In this document: one piece after another, positions 19,215-28,702 of the stretch
How positions within the stretch are numbered: the stretch's first letter is position 1
Layout of the letters: the number at the start of each line of letters is the position of its first letter
Assembly (NCBI GenBank): GCA_016938195.1
Contig: JAFGVC010000078.1
Span: 1-61,355, forward strand
Reading direction: 5' to 3'
DNA: 61,355 nucleotides
Origin: Tissierellales bacterium
Lineage (GTDB): Bacteria > Bacillota > Clostridia > Tissierellales > Dethiosulfatibacteraceae
The notes under the pieces: generated by a model
What the model was told of the DNA's origin: nothing
The model's input: the letters and a program-made list of their open reading frames with translations, nothing else
The model's database searches: none
Made by a program: the position numbers and the translations under genes

Positions 19215-20618
19215 TTATATCATTATATCCTTTATCCCTTTACTGTCAACCGGCAATTTGACAACAAACTCAGTCCCAACTCCTATCAGACTTCCCACAC
19301 TTATGTTGCCATGATGAGCTTCTATGATTCCCTTTGTGATTGAGAGTCCTAATCCTGCTCCTCCGGTATCCCGACTTCTCGAATAGTCGGCTCTGTAAAA
19401 TCTTTCAAAAACATGGGGTAAATCTTTTGCATCTATGCCGATACCATTATCTTTTACGCGAATGACAAAGAAATGATTTTCAATCGATGTCTTCACGGTA
19501 ATCCGGCCTCCTTCGGGCGTAAATTTGTATGCGTTTGATAATAAATTCAATAGCACTTGACTGATTTTATTGCGATCAGCTTTTATTGGTATCTTGTCCG
19601 AATTTTTTTCAAAAGTCACAAGCAAATGCTTTTTATCGAATTTACTTTTTAAACGGTCAATAATATCTTCAATTAATTCATTCATTGGAACATCTTCCAA
19701 TTTGATTTCTAAGCTATAATTAGAAATATCTGTAAGATGCTCTAAGTCATTCACGAGTCCTGTTAATCGTGTAATTTCCTCATGACATTGTTCAAATCTC
19801 TTCTTTGTTGGCTCCCATATACCATCCATCAACGCTTCAATTTCATTTTGAAGAATGTTGAGAGGTGTCCTTAATTCATGCGAGACATCTGATGTCAACC
19901 TAATTCTAAGATTTTCCTGAGATTCCAGATTGCTTCCTAAGTCATTGATGGTTTCTGCTAATTCTGCAAGCTCCAGCGTACCCGTATTAATATCAGCTTT
20001 TTCGCTATATTTTCCTTCTTTGATTCTGGCCGCAGAATCACGAATTTTAAGAATAGGATCAGAAATCTGCTTGGAAAGAACAAAGCTGATTATGGCTGTG
20101 ATCACAATACCTAAAATCGCAATCAATACAAGCCCTCGATTTAAATTGTTTTTAAATGTAATGTCCGCTTCGGAAAAAACGATTTGTTCTGTTCGTCCTA
20201 TTTGAAGGACAAGATCCATCTTCCCATCCGTTTCAATTCCATATGAGGTGAAAACCACATCTGATTCTACGTATTGATATCTTCCTTGACCCATATGTCC
20301 TTGCGGAGAACCTTGACTGCGCAGAAGCTCCCAAATCAATTGACCACTACTATCCAGCAGCCTAAAAAAAGCCTGATCCTGTCTGGCATATGCAAAAATA
20401 TAATCCTTCATACTATCAGGAGATACGCCTTGCTCATACATTTCCTTAATATATTCAACATATGCCAAATCCATATCCTGTCTGGATTTCATTTTATAAT
20501 CATCAAATGTCCTAGCAGAAATATAGATTGAGAAAAAATAAAAAAGTCCAATTAAAACAAGGGCTCCAAATCCAAAATAGATAAATGTCTTAACCCTGAG
20601 TCTTATTCTCTTTTTCAT
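19215..20618 (-). CDS. Membrane sensor histidine kinase (HAMP, HisKA, HATPase)
   Basis: 467 residues from ATG 20618 (GGAG 6 bases upstream). A longer in-frame start would run back through the response-regulator gene. An N-terminal membrane helix (about 10-32) is followed by an extracytoplasmic sensor region, a second helix (LIAILGIVITAIISFVL) and a HAMP linker. The phospho-acceptor box is SHELRTPLN, with ATPase motifs NLLSNAYKF, DNGIGI, GAGLGL. It overlaps the response regulator by 29 bases. The signal is unknown. The last codons contain a consensus promoter pointing to trpS. Confidence 0.92.
   Translation of the reverse strand: MKKRIRLRVKTFIYFGFGALVLIGLFYFFSIYISARTFDDYKMKSRQDMDLAYVEYIKEMYEQGVSPDSMKDYIFAYARQDQAFFRLLDSSGQLIWELLRSQGSPQGHMGQGRYQYVESDVVFTSYGIETDGKMDLVLQIGRTEQIVFSEADITFKNNLNRGLVLIAILGIVITAIISFVLSKQISDPILKIRDSAARIKEGKYSEKADINTGTLELAELAETINDLGSNLESQENLRIRLTSDVSHELRTPLNILQNEIEALMDGIWEPTKKRFEQCHEEITRLTGLVNDLEHLTDISNYSLEIKLEDVPMNELIEDIIDRLKSKFDKKHLLVTFEKNSDKIPIKADRNKISQVLLNLLSNAYKFTPEGGRITVKTSIENHFFVIRVKDNGIGIDAKDLPHVFERFYRADYSRSRDTGGAGLGLSITKGIIEAHHGNISVGSLIGVGTEFVVKLPVDSKGIKDIMI
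19222..19249 (-). promoter_or_regulatory. Promoter for trpS inside the histidine kinase 3' end
   Basis: TTGACA at 19249-19244, a 16-base spacer and TATAAT at 19227-19222. Both boxes are consensus and lie in the last codons of the kinase gene. Predicted transcripts begin near 19215 and leave a roughly 85-base leader before trpS. Confidence 0.75.
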
Positions 20619-21306
20619 CAAACTCTCCTTCAAATTTGTAGCCAAAGCCAAAAACTGTTTTGATATAAACAGGTTCTTTGGGATTATCTTCAATTTTTTT
20701 TCGAATATTTTTTATATGTACATCTATTGTTCTGTCAAAGCCTTCAAATTCCTGTCCAAATACCTTGTCAATTATCCCATCTCTAGAAAATTTCATAGAT
20801 CGGTTGTCTGATAAAAAAGTAAGTATTCTATATTCCACCGGCGTTAATTCAATCTCTTTTCCAAGTTTTTTAACCTTGTGCTCTCCTTTATAAATCACCA
20901 AATCACCTTGATTAAAGCTCAAAACGTCACTTAAGCTTTCTAACTGCCCATATCGTTTGAGAATAACCTTGATTCTCATCATCAGCTCCCTTGGACTAAA
21001 TGGTTTAATCAGATAATCATCCGCTCCTATAGAAAGGCCGTTAATTCGATCATCAATTGTACTTTTTGCTGTCAGCATTATAATGGGTGTATTATTAAAC
21101 TTCTTCATTTCATCGCATATTTCCTCGCCGGGAATATCAGGAAGCATTAAATCCAGAACAACCAGACTAGGATTTTTATCATAAAAGCTTTCAAGTCCTT
21201 GTTCCCCATTATCACACATAATGGGCTCAAATCCTTCTTTTTTTAAATAAGCCTCGACAATCTCTAGAATCTTTTTCTCATCTTCAATCACAAGTATTTT
21301 TTGCAT
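20590..21306 (-). CDS. OmpR/PhoB-type response regulator
   Basis: 238 residues. The receiver domain begins KILVIEDE (3-10), with the phospho-accepting Asp in VVLDLMLPDIPG near 52 and LTAKST and KPFSPREL further on. The C-terminal winged helix has ELTPVEYRILTFL and RTIDVHIKNIRKKI, with the end GFGYKFEGEF. It is encoded first in a two-gene operon with the sensor kinase. The target genes are not evident from the window. Confidence 0.95.
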   Translation of the reverse strand: MQKILVIEDEKKILEIVEAYLKKEGFEPIMCDNGEQGLESFYDKNPSLVVLDLMLPDIPGEEICDEMKKFNNTPIIMLTAKSTIDDRINGLSIGADDYLIKPFSPRELMMRIKVILKRYGQLESLSDVLSFNQGDLVIYKGEHKVKKLGKEIELTPVEYRILTFLSDNRSMKFSRDGIIDKVFGQEFEGFDRTIDVHIKNIRKKIEDNPKEPVYIKTVFGFGYKFEGEFDEKENKTQG

Positions 21307-21342
21307 ATTATCACCCTGTTTTATTTTATAATTATCATATTA

Positions 21343-21371
21343 ATTTTACCTTAATCTGTAAAAGGATGCAA
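21343..21371 (-). promoter_or_regulatory. Promoter of the two-component operon
   Basis: TTGCAT at 21371-21366, a 17-base spacer and TAAAAT at 21348-21343. It is 36 bases before the response-regulator ATG. Confidence 0.6.
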
Positions 21372-21465
21372 CACGTTACTTATGACTCTGTTTAATAAAA
21401 ATAAACAAATTATAGCTCCCTATTAAATATATTTTTTAAAAACAGTAATATTGCGTCTTTATCTA

Positions 21466-21494
21466 TTGACATTGCAATTAGCCATTAGTATAAT
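21466..21494 (+). promoter_or_regulatory. Consensus sigmaA promoter of the pot operon
   Basis: TTGACA at 21466-21471, a 17-base spacer and TATAAT at 21489-21494, a perfect match in both boxes. Such strength usually implies tight repression. An inverted repeat AAGTTT-N9-AAACTT (21508-21528) follows at about +8 to +28 and is a candidate operator or leader hairpin. Confidence 0.85.
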
Positions 21495-21556
21495 AGTTTT
21501 GCTCAATAAGTTTTGTATTACTAAACTTTTTATTTAATATTTTGAAGGGGGATATA

Positions 21557-22093
21557 ATGATGCATATAGGTGAAAAGATTAAAAAGCTTAGAGTCAGAAG
21601 AGGTCTCACACAAGAAGAGCTTGCAGACCGTTGTGAGCTTACAAAGGGATATATTTCACAGTTGGAAAGAGATTTGACTTCTCCTTCTATTGCCACACTC
21701 ATTGATTTGTTAGAAACCCTTGGCACCTCACTCAATAATTTTTTTAGTGAAACCGAGGATGAAAAAATTGTTTTTAGAAATGATGACGTTTTTGTTAAAG
21801 AAGATGAAAATTACACCATTAATTGGATTATTCCAAATGCCCAAAAAAATATGATGGAACCCATACTTGTTGAGCTTGAAAGCTATTGTGAAACTAAGCC
21901 CGATCATCCACATGAAGGAGAAGAATTCGGATATGTTTTATCCGGCAATATCTATCTTCACTATGGCGAAGAAAAGTACAAGGTGAAAAAGGGTGAAAGC
22001 TTCTATTACAAGGCTAGAAACAACCACTATCTATCTAATGCAGGCAAAAATACAGCTTGCGTACTCTGGGTCAGTACCCCACCGAATTTTTAG
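21557..22093 (+). CDS. HTH-cupin transcription regulator of the polyamine operon
   Basis: 178 residues. The N-terminal XRE-type helix-turn-helix (about 6-60) includes TQEELADRCELTKGYISQLE. The C-terminal cupin (about 105-178) includes HPHEGEEFGYVLSGNIYLHY. This PuuR-like architecture commonly precedes potABCD in Firmicutes and is thought to sense polyamines. ATG 21557 has AAGGGGG about 6 bases upstream. A second ATG follows directly, so the start is uncertain by one codon. It is the first gene of the operon, 9 bases before potA, and probably controls its own promoter. Confidence 0.9.
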   Translation: MMHIGEKIKKLRVRRGLTQEELADRCELTKGYISQLERDLTSPSIATLIDLLETLGTSLNNFFSETEDEKIVFRNDDVFVKEDENYTINWIIPNAQKNMMEPILVELESYCETKPDHPHEGEEFGYVLSGNIYLHYGEEKYKVKKGESFYYKARNNHYLSNAGKNTACVLWVSTPPNF

Positions 22094-22102
22094 GAGATTG
22101 CC

Positions 22103-23140
22103 ATGGGAAACAAAATTATTGAACTCAACAACATTTCAAAAGACTATAATGTCAGGGTACTCGATCGAATCAGTCTTTTTGTCAAAGAAAATGAATTTCT
22201 TACGCTTCTTGGTCCTAGTGGCTGTGGAAAAACAACAACCTTGAGAATCATTGGCGGCTTTGAATATCCCACAGAAGGCGAAATTTTATTTGAGGGAAAA
22301 AACATCAATCATGTACCACCACACAAAAGACAAATCAATACCGTTTTTCAAAAATACGCGCTGTTCCCACACCTCAATGTATTCGAAAATATTGCATTTG
22401 GCTTGAGGATAAAAAAAATCAAAGAGCAGGCCATTAAAGAGAATGTAAAAAGCATGCTGAAGCTTGTCGGACTTTCCGGATTTGAAAACAGAAACATTGA
22501 ATCGCTATCAGGTGGTCAGCAGCAGCGTATTGCCATAGCCAGAGCACTCGTTAACAAACCGAAGGTCCTGCTGCTTGATGAACCTCTCGGAGCCTTGGAC
22601 TTAAAATTGAGAAAAGAAATGCAAATAGAGCTTAAAAATATGCAAAGAGAAGTAGGTATCACTTTTGTTTATGTTACTCATGACCAAGAAGAAGCGCTTA
22701 CCATGTCGGATACCGTCGCAGTCATGCACAATGGTGAGATTCAACAAATAGGAAGCCCTGTCGATATCTACAATGAGCCTGAAAATGCATTTGTGGCGGA
22801 TTTTATCGGAGAAAGCAATATTATTGAAGGCATCATGCATGATGACTATATCGTAAGCTTCTTGTCCAAAACCTTCAAATGTGTGGACTATGGTTTTTCA
22901 CGAAACGAATCAGTCCATGTCGTATTAAGACCTGAAGATATTGTCATCGTAGAAGAAGAGGCCGGCCATTTGAATGGCATTGTTACATCTTCTATATTTA
23001 AAGGTGTACACTATGAAATGCTTATCCAAACTGAAGATTTTGAGATGATGGTGCAAAGCACCTACAAGTCTGAAGTTGGAAAACGTGTTGGGCTAAGCTT
23101 TGGCCCTGAGGACATTCATATCATGTCAAAGGAGGGATAA
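22103..23140 (+). CDS. potA: Spermidine/putrescine ABC transporter ATPase
   Basis: 345-residue ATPase of the polyamine importer. Walker A is [11 protein letters not shown] (about 36-46), the signature is LSGGQQQR, Walker B is [13 protein letters not shown], and the switch His is in YVTHDQEEA. The C-terminal 110 residues form the TOBE-type regulatory domain (NVIEG and VVLRPEDI-type segments). AGGAG lies 6 bases before ATG. It is followed two bases later by the first permease. Confidence 0.95.
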   Translation: MGNKIIELNNISKDYNVRVLDRISLFVKENEFLTLLGPSGCGKTTTLRIIGGFEYPTEGEILFEGKNINHVPPHKRQINTVFQKYALFPHLNVFENIAFGLRIKKIKEQAIKENVKSMLKLVGLSGFENRNIESLSGGQQQRIAIARALVNKPKVLLLDEPLGALDLKLRKEMQIELKNMQREVGITFVYVTHDQEEALTMSDTVAVMHNGEIQQIGSPVDIYNEPENAFVADFIGESNIIEGIMHDDYIVSFLSKTFKCVDYGFSRNESVHVVLRPEDIVIVEEEAGHLNGIVTSSIFKGVHYEMLIQTEDFEMMVQSTYKSEVGKRVGLSFGPEDIHIMSKEG

Positions 23141-23142
23141 AA

Positions 23143-23985
23143 ATGGGTAATAAGCAAAAGTACTTGACCTATCCCTATATTGTGTGGATGTTTATCTTCA
23201 TCCTCTTGCCCGTCGCCTTGGTATTTTTGTATAGCATTACAGAAAAAGAGTCCAATACGATCAAAACCATCAGCTTCACCTTAGAAAATTATCGTCTTTT
23301 TTTTGATCCTCTTTACATTGGTGTTATATTGAGATCGCTTTATCTTGCTTTGATATCCACGCTTTTTTGTCTGATATTAGGTTATCCCGTTGCCTATTTC
23401 ATTTCAAAAGCATCGCCTAGTTATAGAAACACTATTCTCATGCTCTTCATCCTGCCTATGTGGATGAATATGTTGCTCAGGACTTATGCCTGGATGACTA
23501 TTTTAGGAAACAACGGCCTCATCAACACCTTTATCAGTTGGATGGGACTGCCAAAGCTAAATCTTTTGTACAACAATGCAGCGATCATCATTGGCATGGT
23601 ATATAATTTTCTGCCTTTCATGGTCCTCCCAATTTATACTTCGTTAAGCAAAATGGATAAAAGAATTATCGAGGCCTCTTATGACCTTGGTGCAGATAGC
23701 AAAACTACCTTCAGAAAAGTAATTCTACCCTTAAGCATGCCGGGTGTTATTTCAGGAATCATCATGGTATTTATGCCTGCCGTCAGCTCGTTTGTAATTC
23801 CAAGATTGCTTGGAGGCAACAAACAAGCCTATATCGGCACCTTGATAGAAAAGCTGTTCCTTGTAACCGGAAACTGGAACTTTGGATCAGCCATTGCCAT
23901 AATTATGATGCTGATTATTCTTGTATCCATGTCTGTCATGAATAAATTTGACATCGATAAGGAAGGAAGTGCTAATCTATGGTAA
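23143..23985 (+). CDS. potB: Spermidine/putrescine ABC transporter permease, PotB type
   Basis: 280 residues with six predicted membrane helices and the MetI-type permease core. The EAA loop EASYDLGADSKTTFRKVILP lies near 180-200, where the ATPase docks. AAGGAGG precedes the ATG. The gene overlaps potC by 7 bases. Order A-B-C-D and sizes match polyamine importers. Confidence 0.93.
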   Translation: MGNKQKYLTYPYIVWMFIFILLPVALVFLYSITEKESNTIKTISFTLENYRLFFDPLYIGVILRSLYLALISTLFCLILGYPVAYFISKASPSYRNTILMLFILPMWMNMLLRTYAWMTILGNNGLINTFISWMGLPKLNLLYNNAAIIIGMVYNFLPFMVLPIYTSLSKMDKRIIEASYDLGADSKTTFRKVILPLSMPGVISGIIMVFMPAVSSFVIPRLLGGNKQAYIGTLIEKLFLVTGNWNFGSAIAIIMMLIILVSMSVMNKFDIDKEGSANLW

Positions 23986-24776
23986 AGAAGAATATTCATC
24001 GCATCTATATGTTTCTAGTTTTCATTTTTCTTTATGCCCCTATTGCAGTGCTGGTGATCTATTCATTTAATGATTCAACTTCCAGAGGAAATTGGGGTGG
24101 ATTCACGTTCAAATGGTATATTGAACTTTTCCAAGACAGAGACATCAAATCGGCCTTGTATTATACAGTTCTTGTTGCTTTTTTCGCGGCATCAATATCA
24201 ACAATCATTGGAACACTATCGGCTATAGGGCTCTATAACCTTAAAAAAGGACCGCGAGCAATTTTTATGAATTTAAACTACCTCCCGGTAGTCAATCCGG
24301 ATATCGTGACAGGTTTATCACTCATGATTCTCTATTTATCCGTTAATATGAAATTAGGATTTTTATCCATGCTTTTATCTCATATCACCTTTGACATTCC
24401 ATATGTGATATTAGCCGTTCTTCCAAAGCTAAAAAGCATGAACAAGCATCTGGCAGAAGCCGCTTTGGATTTGGGAGCAACTCCCTCGTATGCCCTTAGA
24501 AAAGTCATCATTCCGGAAATTATGCCAGGCATCATTACCGGTTTTCTGATTGCCTTTACCTTATCTATCGATGACTTTGTCATCAGCTTCTTTACCACAG
24601 GTTCAGGTGTGACCAATTTATCCATAGTGATTTATTCCATGGCGCGCAGAGGTGTTAAACCAACTATAAACGCATTATCAACTTTGATGCTTCTTGCCGT
24701 ACTCATTCTACTATTTTTAATAAATAAAAAGTCGTCCCTGACAAATAGGGATAATAAATTTGATGGAGGTTATTAA
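23979..24776 (+). CDS. potC: Spermidine/putrescine ABC transporter permease, PotC type
   Basis: 265 residues, six membrane helices. The EAA loop is EAALDLGATPSYALRKVIIP, followed by TLSIDDFVISFF, which is characteristic of PotC. It overlaps potB by 7 bases, and its stop overlaps the potD start by one base, so translation is coupled along the operon. Confidence 0.93.
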   Translation: MVKKNIHRIYMFLVFIFLYAPIAVLVIYSFNDSTSRGNWGGFTFKWYIELFQDRDIKSALYYTVLVAFFAASISTIIGTLSAIGLYNLKKGPRAIFMNLNYLPVVNPDIVTGLSLMILYLSVNMKLGFLSMLLSHITFDIPYVILAVLPKLKSMNKHLAEAALDLGATPSYALRKVIIPEIMPGIITGFLIAFTLSIDDFVISFFTTGSGVTNLSIVIYSMARRGVKPTINALSTLMLLAVLILLFLINKKSSLTNRDNKFDGGY

Positions 24777-25819
24777 TGAAAAAAAATGTTCTACTCATCA
24801 TCACAATCCTAATGGTACTCATTATCTTAGGAGGATGTAGCCCACAGCAATCTGAAAAGGTCGTTCTAAATATCTTTAATTACGGAGAATATATTGATAC
24901 CGACCTAATTGATGAATTTGAAAGCAAATTCGACGTTAGCATCAATTATGAAATCTACCCAACACCAGAAGATATGTATACCAAAGTAAAGTCTGGTGCT
25001 ACCTCATACGATTTAATCATTTCTAGCGATTATATGATTGAACGACTTATCAATGAAGGCATGGTTCAAGAAATTAATTATGACAACATCCCTAATTATC
25101 AATACATTGATGACAACTTTAAAAAACAACCCTATGATTCAGAGGGTAAATATACCGTCCCTTATTTCTGGGGTACTTTAGGTGTTATTTACAACACAGA
25201 AATCGTTGAGGGCACTCCCGATAGTTGGGATCTGCTGTGGGATGAAAAATATGCCGGTCAAATACTCATGATGGACAGCCAAAGGGATTCTTTAGGGGCG
25301 GCATTAAAAAAACTCGGTTATTCTCTTAATACAGTCAATCCTGATGAATTGGAAGAAGCCAAACAGCTTCTCATTCAGCAAAAACCAATGGTGATGGCGT
25401 ACGTTGTTGACGAAGTGCGTGATATGATGATAGGAGATGAAGCCGCTATAGCTCTTCTGTGGTCTGGTGAGGCAGTGGCAGCAATGGGCGAAAACGAAAA
25501 ATTAAATTATTATGTGCCGGTTGAAGGATCAAATATATGGGTGGATGCCATGTTCATTCCTTCTGACGCAAAGAATAAAGAAGTCGCTGAGAAATTTATC
25601 AATTTTTTATGTGAGAAAGAAAACACCTTGAGAAATATTGATTATGTCTGGTATTCTACCGTTCACACTGAAGCGATTAAAGAAGTCGAAGAATTTTTAT
25701 TTGACAATCCCGGTTTTAATCCTTCTCAAGAAACAATCAACAATACCGAAATGTTTAGGGATCTAGGCACAAATATCAATCTATATGATAAGGTATGGAC
25801 AGAAGTTCTCTCTGATTAA
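24776..25819 (+). CDS. potD: Spermidine/putrescine-binding lipoprotein
   Basis: 347 residues. A lipoprotein signal ends in LGGCS, so Cys21 or close to it is lipidated and the protein sits on the outer face of the membrane. The mature part has VVLNIFNYGEYID, the usual start of PotD/PotF binders. YFWGTLGVIYNT and LLWSGEAVAA line the polyamine site in this family. GGAGG lies before the ATG. It closes the operon and is followed by a strong terminator. Confidence 0.94.
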   Translation: MKKNVLLIITILMVLIILGGCSPQQSEKVVLNIFNYGEYIDTDLIDEFESKFDVSINYEIYPTPEDMYTKVKSGATSYDLIISSDYMIERLINEGMVQEINYDNIPNYQYIDDNFKKQPYDSEGKYTVPYFWGTLGVIYNTEIVEGTPDSWDLLWDEKYAGQILMMDSQRDSLGAALKKLGYSLNTVNPDELEEAKQLLIQQKPMVMAYVVDEVRDMMIGDEAAIALLWSGEAVAAMGENEKLNYYVPVEGSNIWVDAMFIPSDAKNKEVAEKFINFLCEKENTLRNIDYVWYSTVHTEAIKEVEEFLFDNPGFNPSQETINNTEMFRDLGTNINLYDKVWTEVLSD

Positions 25820-25852
25820 AAACGAACCCCCTCATATTTGAGGGGGTCGTTT
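25819..25852. terminator. Bidirectional terminator between potD and cca
   Basis: A GC-rich stem (CCCCCTCA with TGAGGGGG, 4-base loop, extended by AACGA/TCGTT) has A-rich sequence on the left and T-rich sequence on the right. It can stop both strands. Its right arm and loop also encode the last codons and TGA stop of cca. Confidence 0.9.
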
Positions 25853-27187
25853 CATTTTATACTCATTTTCTAGAATATTGCGAGCATGTGCAATCAATTT
25901 TTCTTCGGTATTTTCACTAGGATACTCTAAAACAATTGCCAGAAGCCTGTCAAGAAGTTCTCCAATAATAGGGCCTTCTTTAATTCCCAACCTTTTCAGC
26001 GCTTTGCCGTCAATCTCCATTTCTCTTAAATTCAAAGGATCTTTTCTATTCACGATTTCCATGGTTTTTTGCTCCATGTTTCTTAATCGTCCTATGCCTT
26101 CCTTATGCGATTTCCCAATAATATCAGCATAATTTAAGTTAAAGATATCATTTAAATTTTCCCTGCCAACATTTTCTATGAATCGTTTAACTCCTTTTTC
26201 ACCAATATTCATCTCTTTTAAAGGATGATATCGTATTAATCTCCATACCTTTTGAATAACATCGTTAGAATATTTCAATCTTCTCAATATTTCTGAGCTC
26301 ATATCGGCTGAAGTGATATGATGTCCGTAAAAATGACCCTCTCCTTTTTCATCAACCGATAAGCAAGCCGGTTTGGTTATATCATGAAATAATGCCGCCA
26401 GTCGCAATTCCACCTTAGGATATGTATTATCCATGACCTTCATTAAATGGCTGAAAACATCCATGTCATGATAACTACTTTTCTGTTCAAATCCTATGCA
26501 AGGAATCAATTCCGGAATGATATATTGCAAAAGTCCTGATTGAGCCAGCTGAAACATTCCTTTAGAGGGCACCTTCGATAAAAGAATTTTATTTAATTCT
26601 ATTCTGATGCGTTCTGTGCTAATATATTTAATTTTTTCAGAATTAGCTTTTATCGAATCTAACGTATGCTTTTCTATAGAAAAATCAAGATCCGCCATAA
26701 AACGTATCGCTCTAATCATTCTCAGAGCATCCTCTCTAAACCTTGTTTCCGGGTTGCCAATCGCTCGAATTATCCTTTTGACAATATCCTCCAAGCCATT
26801 AATCGGATCAACTATAGCGCCGTTTTTATCCATACAGATTGCATTGATTGTAAAGTCCCGTCTGATTAAATCTTCTTCAAGTTCTTTTGAAAATTTAACA
26901 TAAGAGGGCCTTCTATTATCAAGATACTCCTGATCCATTCTATAGGTTGTGACCTCGTACATCTGATGATTGATAATAACCGTTACCGTGCCGTAATCAA
27001 CCCCTGTTAAGATCGTTTTGTCAAAAAGAGAAATCATATCAGATGGGAGCGCATTCGTTGTGATATCGTAATCATTCACCTTGAGGCCAAGAAGATAATT
27101 ACGAACGGCACCACCCACTAAATAGGCTTCAAAGCCTTTCTGATTAAGCGTATCCAGAATATGATATATATCTTCATTTATCTTCAT
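25832..27187 (-). CDS. cca: CCA-adding tRNA nucleotidyltransferase with HD domain
   Basis: Adds or repairs the 3' CCA of tRNAs. The 451 residues have the class II nucleotidyltransferase head AYLVGGAVRNYLLGLKVNDY (20-39), whose acidic metal ligands continue as DIT. RRDFTINAICMD follows. An HD hydrolase domain (LAALFHDITKP, near 258) is present as in many Firmicutes and gamma-proteobacteria. An extended -10 (TGATATAAT) lies upstream. The 3' end shares bases with the convergent potD terminator. Confidence 0.94.
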   Translation of the reverse strand: MKINEDIYHILDTLNQKGFEAYLVGGAVRNYLLGLKVNDYDITTNALPSDMISLFDKTILTGVDYGTVTVIINHQMYEVTTYRMDQEYLDNRRPSYVKFSKELEEDLIRRDFTINAICMDKNGAIVDPINGLEDIVKRIIRAIGNPETRFREDALRMIRAIRFMADLDFSIEKHTLDSIKANSEKIKYISTERIRIELNKILLSKVPSKGMFQLAQSGLLQYIIPELIPCIGFEQKSSYHDMDVFSHLMKVMDNTYPKVELRLAALFHDITKPACLSVDEKGEGHFYGHHITSADMSSEILRRLKYSNDVIQKVWRLIRYHPLKEMNIGEKGVKRFIENVGRENLNDIFNLNYADIIGKSHKEGIGRLRNMEQKTMEIVNRKDPLNLREMEIDGKALKRLGIKEGPIIGELLDRLLAIVLEYPSENTEEKLIAHARNILENEYKMKRPPQI

Positions 27188-27294
27188 ATTTTTAAGTTCT
27201 CCTTATGCTTATTATATCACAACTCTTTATAGGCAAATGACAAATTAGTGATTAAGAAAGAATAAAATTTATTAATTTTTTTTACATTTTAGGA

Positions 27295-27300
27295 TATAAT
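27295..27300 (+). promoter_or_regulatory. -10 box of the transglutaminase-like gene
   Basis: TATAAT at 27295-27300, 31 bases before the ATG, with only a poor -35 (TTAATT) at the right distance. An activator may be needed. Confidence 0.4.
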
Positions 27301-27330
27301 ATACAAATAGAATAAATCGGCGGTGAATCA

Positions 27331-28572
27331 ATGAAGAAAAAAATTCTTGCTTTCAGTCTTATCTTTATCATCTTATTCACTACACTCTATAATGTTGCTG
27401 CCATCAGCTACACAGTGGATAACCCAACTACTCTGCAACAGAATGTAATAGAAGCACTTAGAGATCGTGAAACAAACATCAGCATAAAATATTATGGGAC
27501 ATCAAACGGAATCGAAGTCATTCTAAATTCTATTCTTTCCTACGATGAGTATCTCAAATATACCATCCAGTTGTATAAATGGCGTTACAGTGGCTATGAA
27601 AATGATCTGGATATTAAGATTGAAGCAACACATTTGCTCACGAAGGAAAAGGAAATAGCCTCTACAGAAAAAATTAGAACCATTATATCTAATCTAATCA
27701 CTGAACAGATGACGACACACGAAAAAATAAAAATTATTCATGATTACATTGTAAAAAATACAGCTTATGACACAGAATCCAAATACAGAACACATTACGA
27801 CGCACTCTTCATAGGTAAAACCGTCTGCCACGGATATGCTCTCTTATTTCACCAATTTATGACCGAGCTCAATATTCCTGTCCGATTGGTAGTTGGCGAA
27901 ACCGATGAATCTCATATTTGGAATATGGTCATGGTCGATCAAAACTGGTTCCATATTGATGTGACTTTTGCCGATCCCGTTCCTGATCAAGGTGAAATCG
28001 TTTCATACCAATACTACATGCTGACAGAAGAACAAATCAAAGAAAGTCATAAAATAACCAGTTCCCCTATTCCTAAATCAGTTCTGTCCTATGACTACCT
28101 GTTAAGTCGCAATCTAGACAGCACTGAAAACACCCTATACAGTTCTTTGTTGAAAGACTTGGAATTAAGCTATATTCCTCCAACTCCTGAGGATATCGAA
28201 GAAACTCCGCCGCTTAACACAGTTAAAATCCTTTCCTTAGGACAATATGTTCCTTTCAACGAAAAATATGGATGGCCTTATATTGATCTGAAGAACCGCA
28301 CACAGGTTCCTTTCAGAATAACGATAGAAAGCACCGGAGCCGAAGTGTTTTGGGAGGAAGAAACACGAACCGCCATCGCTGTACTTGGGAAAAATATCGT
28401 GAGAGTCCCTGTTGGCGAAGCTTTTATTCTAGTGAATGGGGAATACCGTCAGAACGACACCGTTGCAACTATTAAAAACGGCAGAGTATATCTTCCTATC
28501 AGGATAGTTGCAGAAGCTTTAGGCTTCAAAGTAGACTGGGTTCAGGAGACCAAGACCGTCCTCATAAAATAA
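27331..28572 (+). CDS. Secreted transglutaminase-like protein with copper-amine-oxidase-N domain
   Basis: 413 residues. The signal peptide (MKKKILAFSLIFIILF start) is probably cleaved after about residue 25. A transglutaminase-core domain holds the Cys in KTVCHGYALL (about 166), the His in ESHIWNM (about 194) and the Asp in WFHIDVTF (about 210), so the triad is intact. The C-terminal 90 residues (RVYLPIRIVAEALGFKVDW) match the copper amine oxidase N-like domain common on clostridial surface proteins. It probably acts as a cell-wall peptidase or cross-linker outside the cell. The gene stands alone between two convergent or divergent neighbours. Confidence 0.88.
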   Translation: MKKKILAFSLIFIILFTTLYNVAAISYTVDNPTTLQQNVIEALRDRETNISIKYYGTSNGIEVILNSILSYDEYLKYTIQLYKWRYSGYENDLDIKIEATHLLTKEKEIASTEKIRTIISNLITEQMTTHEKIKIIHDYIVKNTAYDTESKYRTHYDALFIGKTVCHGYALLFHQFMTELNIPVRLVVGETDESHIWNMVMVDQNWFHIDVTFADPVPDQGEIVSYQYYMLTEEQIKESHKITSSPIPKSVLSYDYLLSRNLDSTENTLYSSLLKDLELSYIPPTPEDIEETPPLNTVKILSLGQYVPFNEKYGWPYIDLKNRTQVPFRITIESTGAEVFWEEETRTAIAVLGKNIVRVPVGEAFILVNGEYRQNDTVATIKNGRVYLPIRIVAEALGFKVDWVQETKTVLIK

Positions 28573-28605
28573 TGCCTCGTCAATCAAAAAAAGTAAAAAA
28601 ATAAT

Positions 28606-28635
28606 GCCTGGGAATAGAATTTCTAATTCCTAGGC
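28606..28635. terminator. Probable bidirectional terminator
   Basis: Stem GCCTGGGAAT (28606-28615) with ATTCCTAGGC (28626-28635), one wobble. T-rich sequence follows on the plus strand, and a longer T-rich run follows on the minus strand. It serves the convergent transglutaminase and PII-like genes. Confidence 0.65.
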
Positions 28636-28702
28636 TATTTATTTTCTTCCAATCTATGTTTATGAATTATAAAAATCCAACGCTCTTCACATTAATCCAC
28701 TA

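Noticed and set aside
19132-19215. Possible T-box for trpS
   Set aside because: No T-box core sequence in this leader. The only core found, at 17888-17903, has a valine specifier and faces valS.
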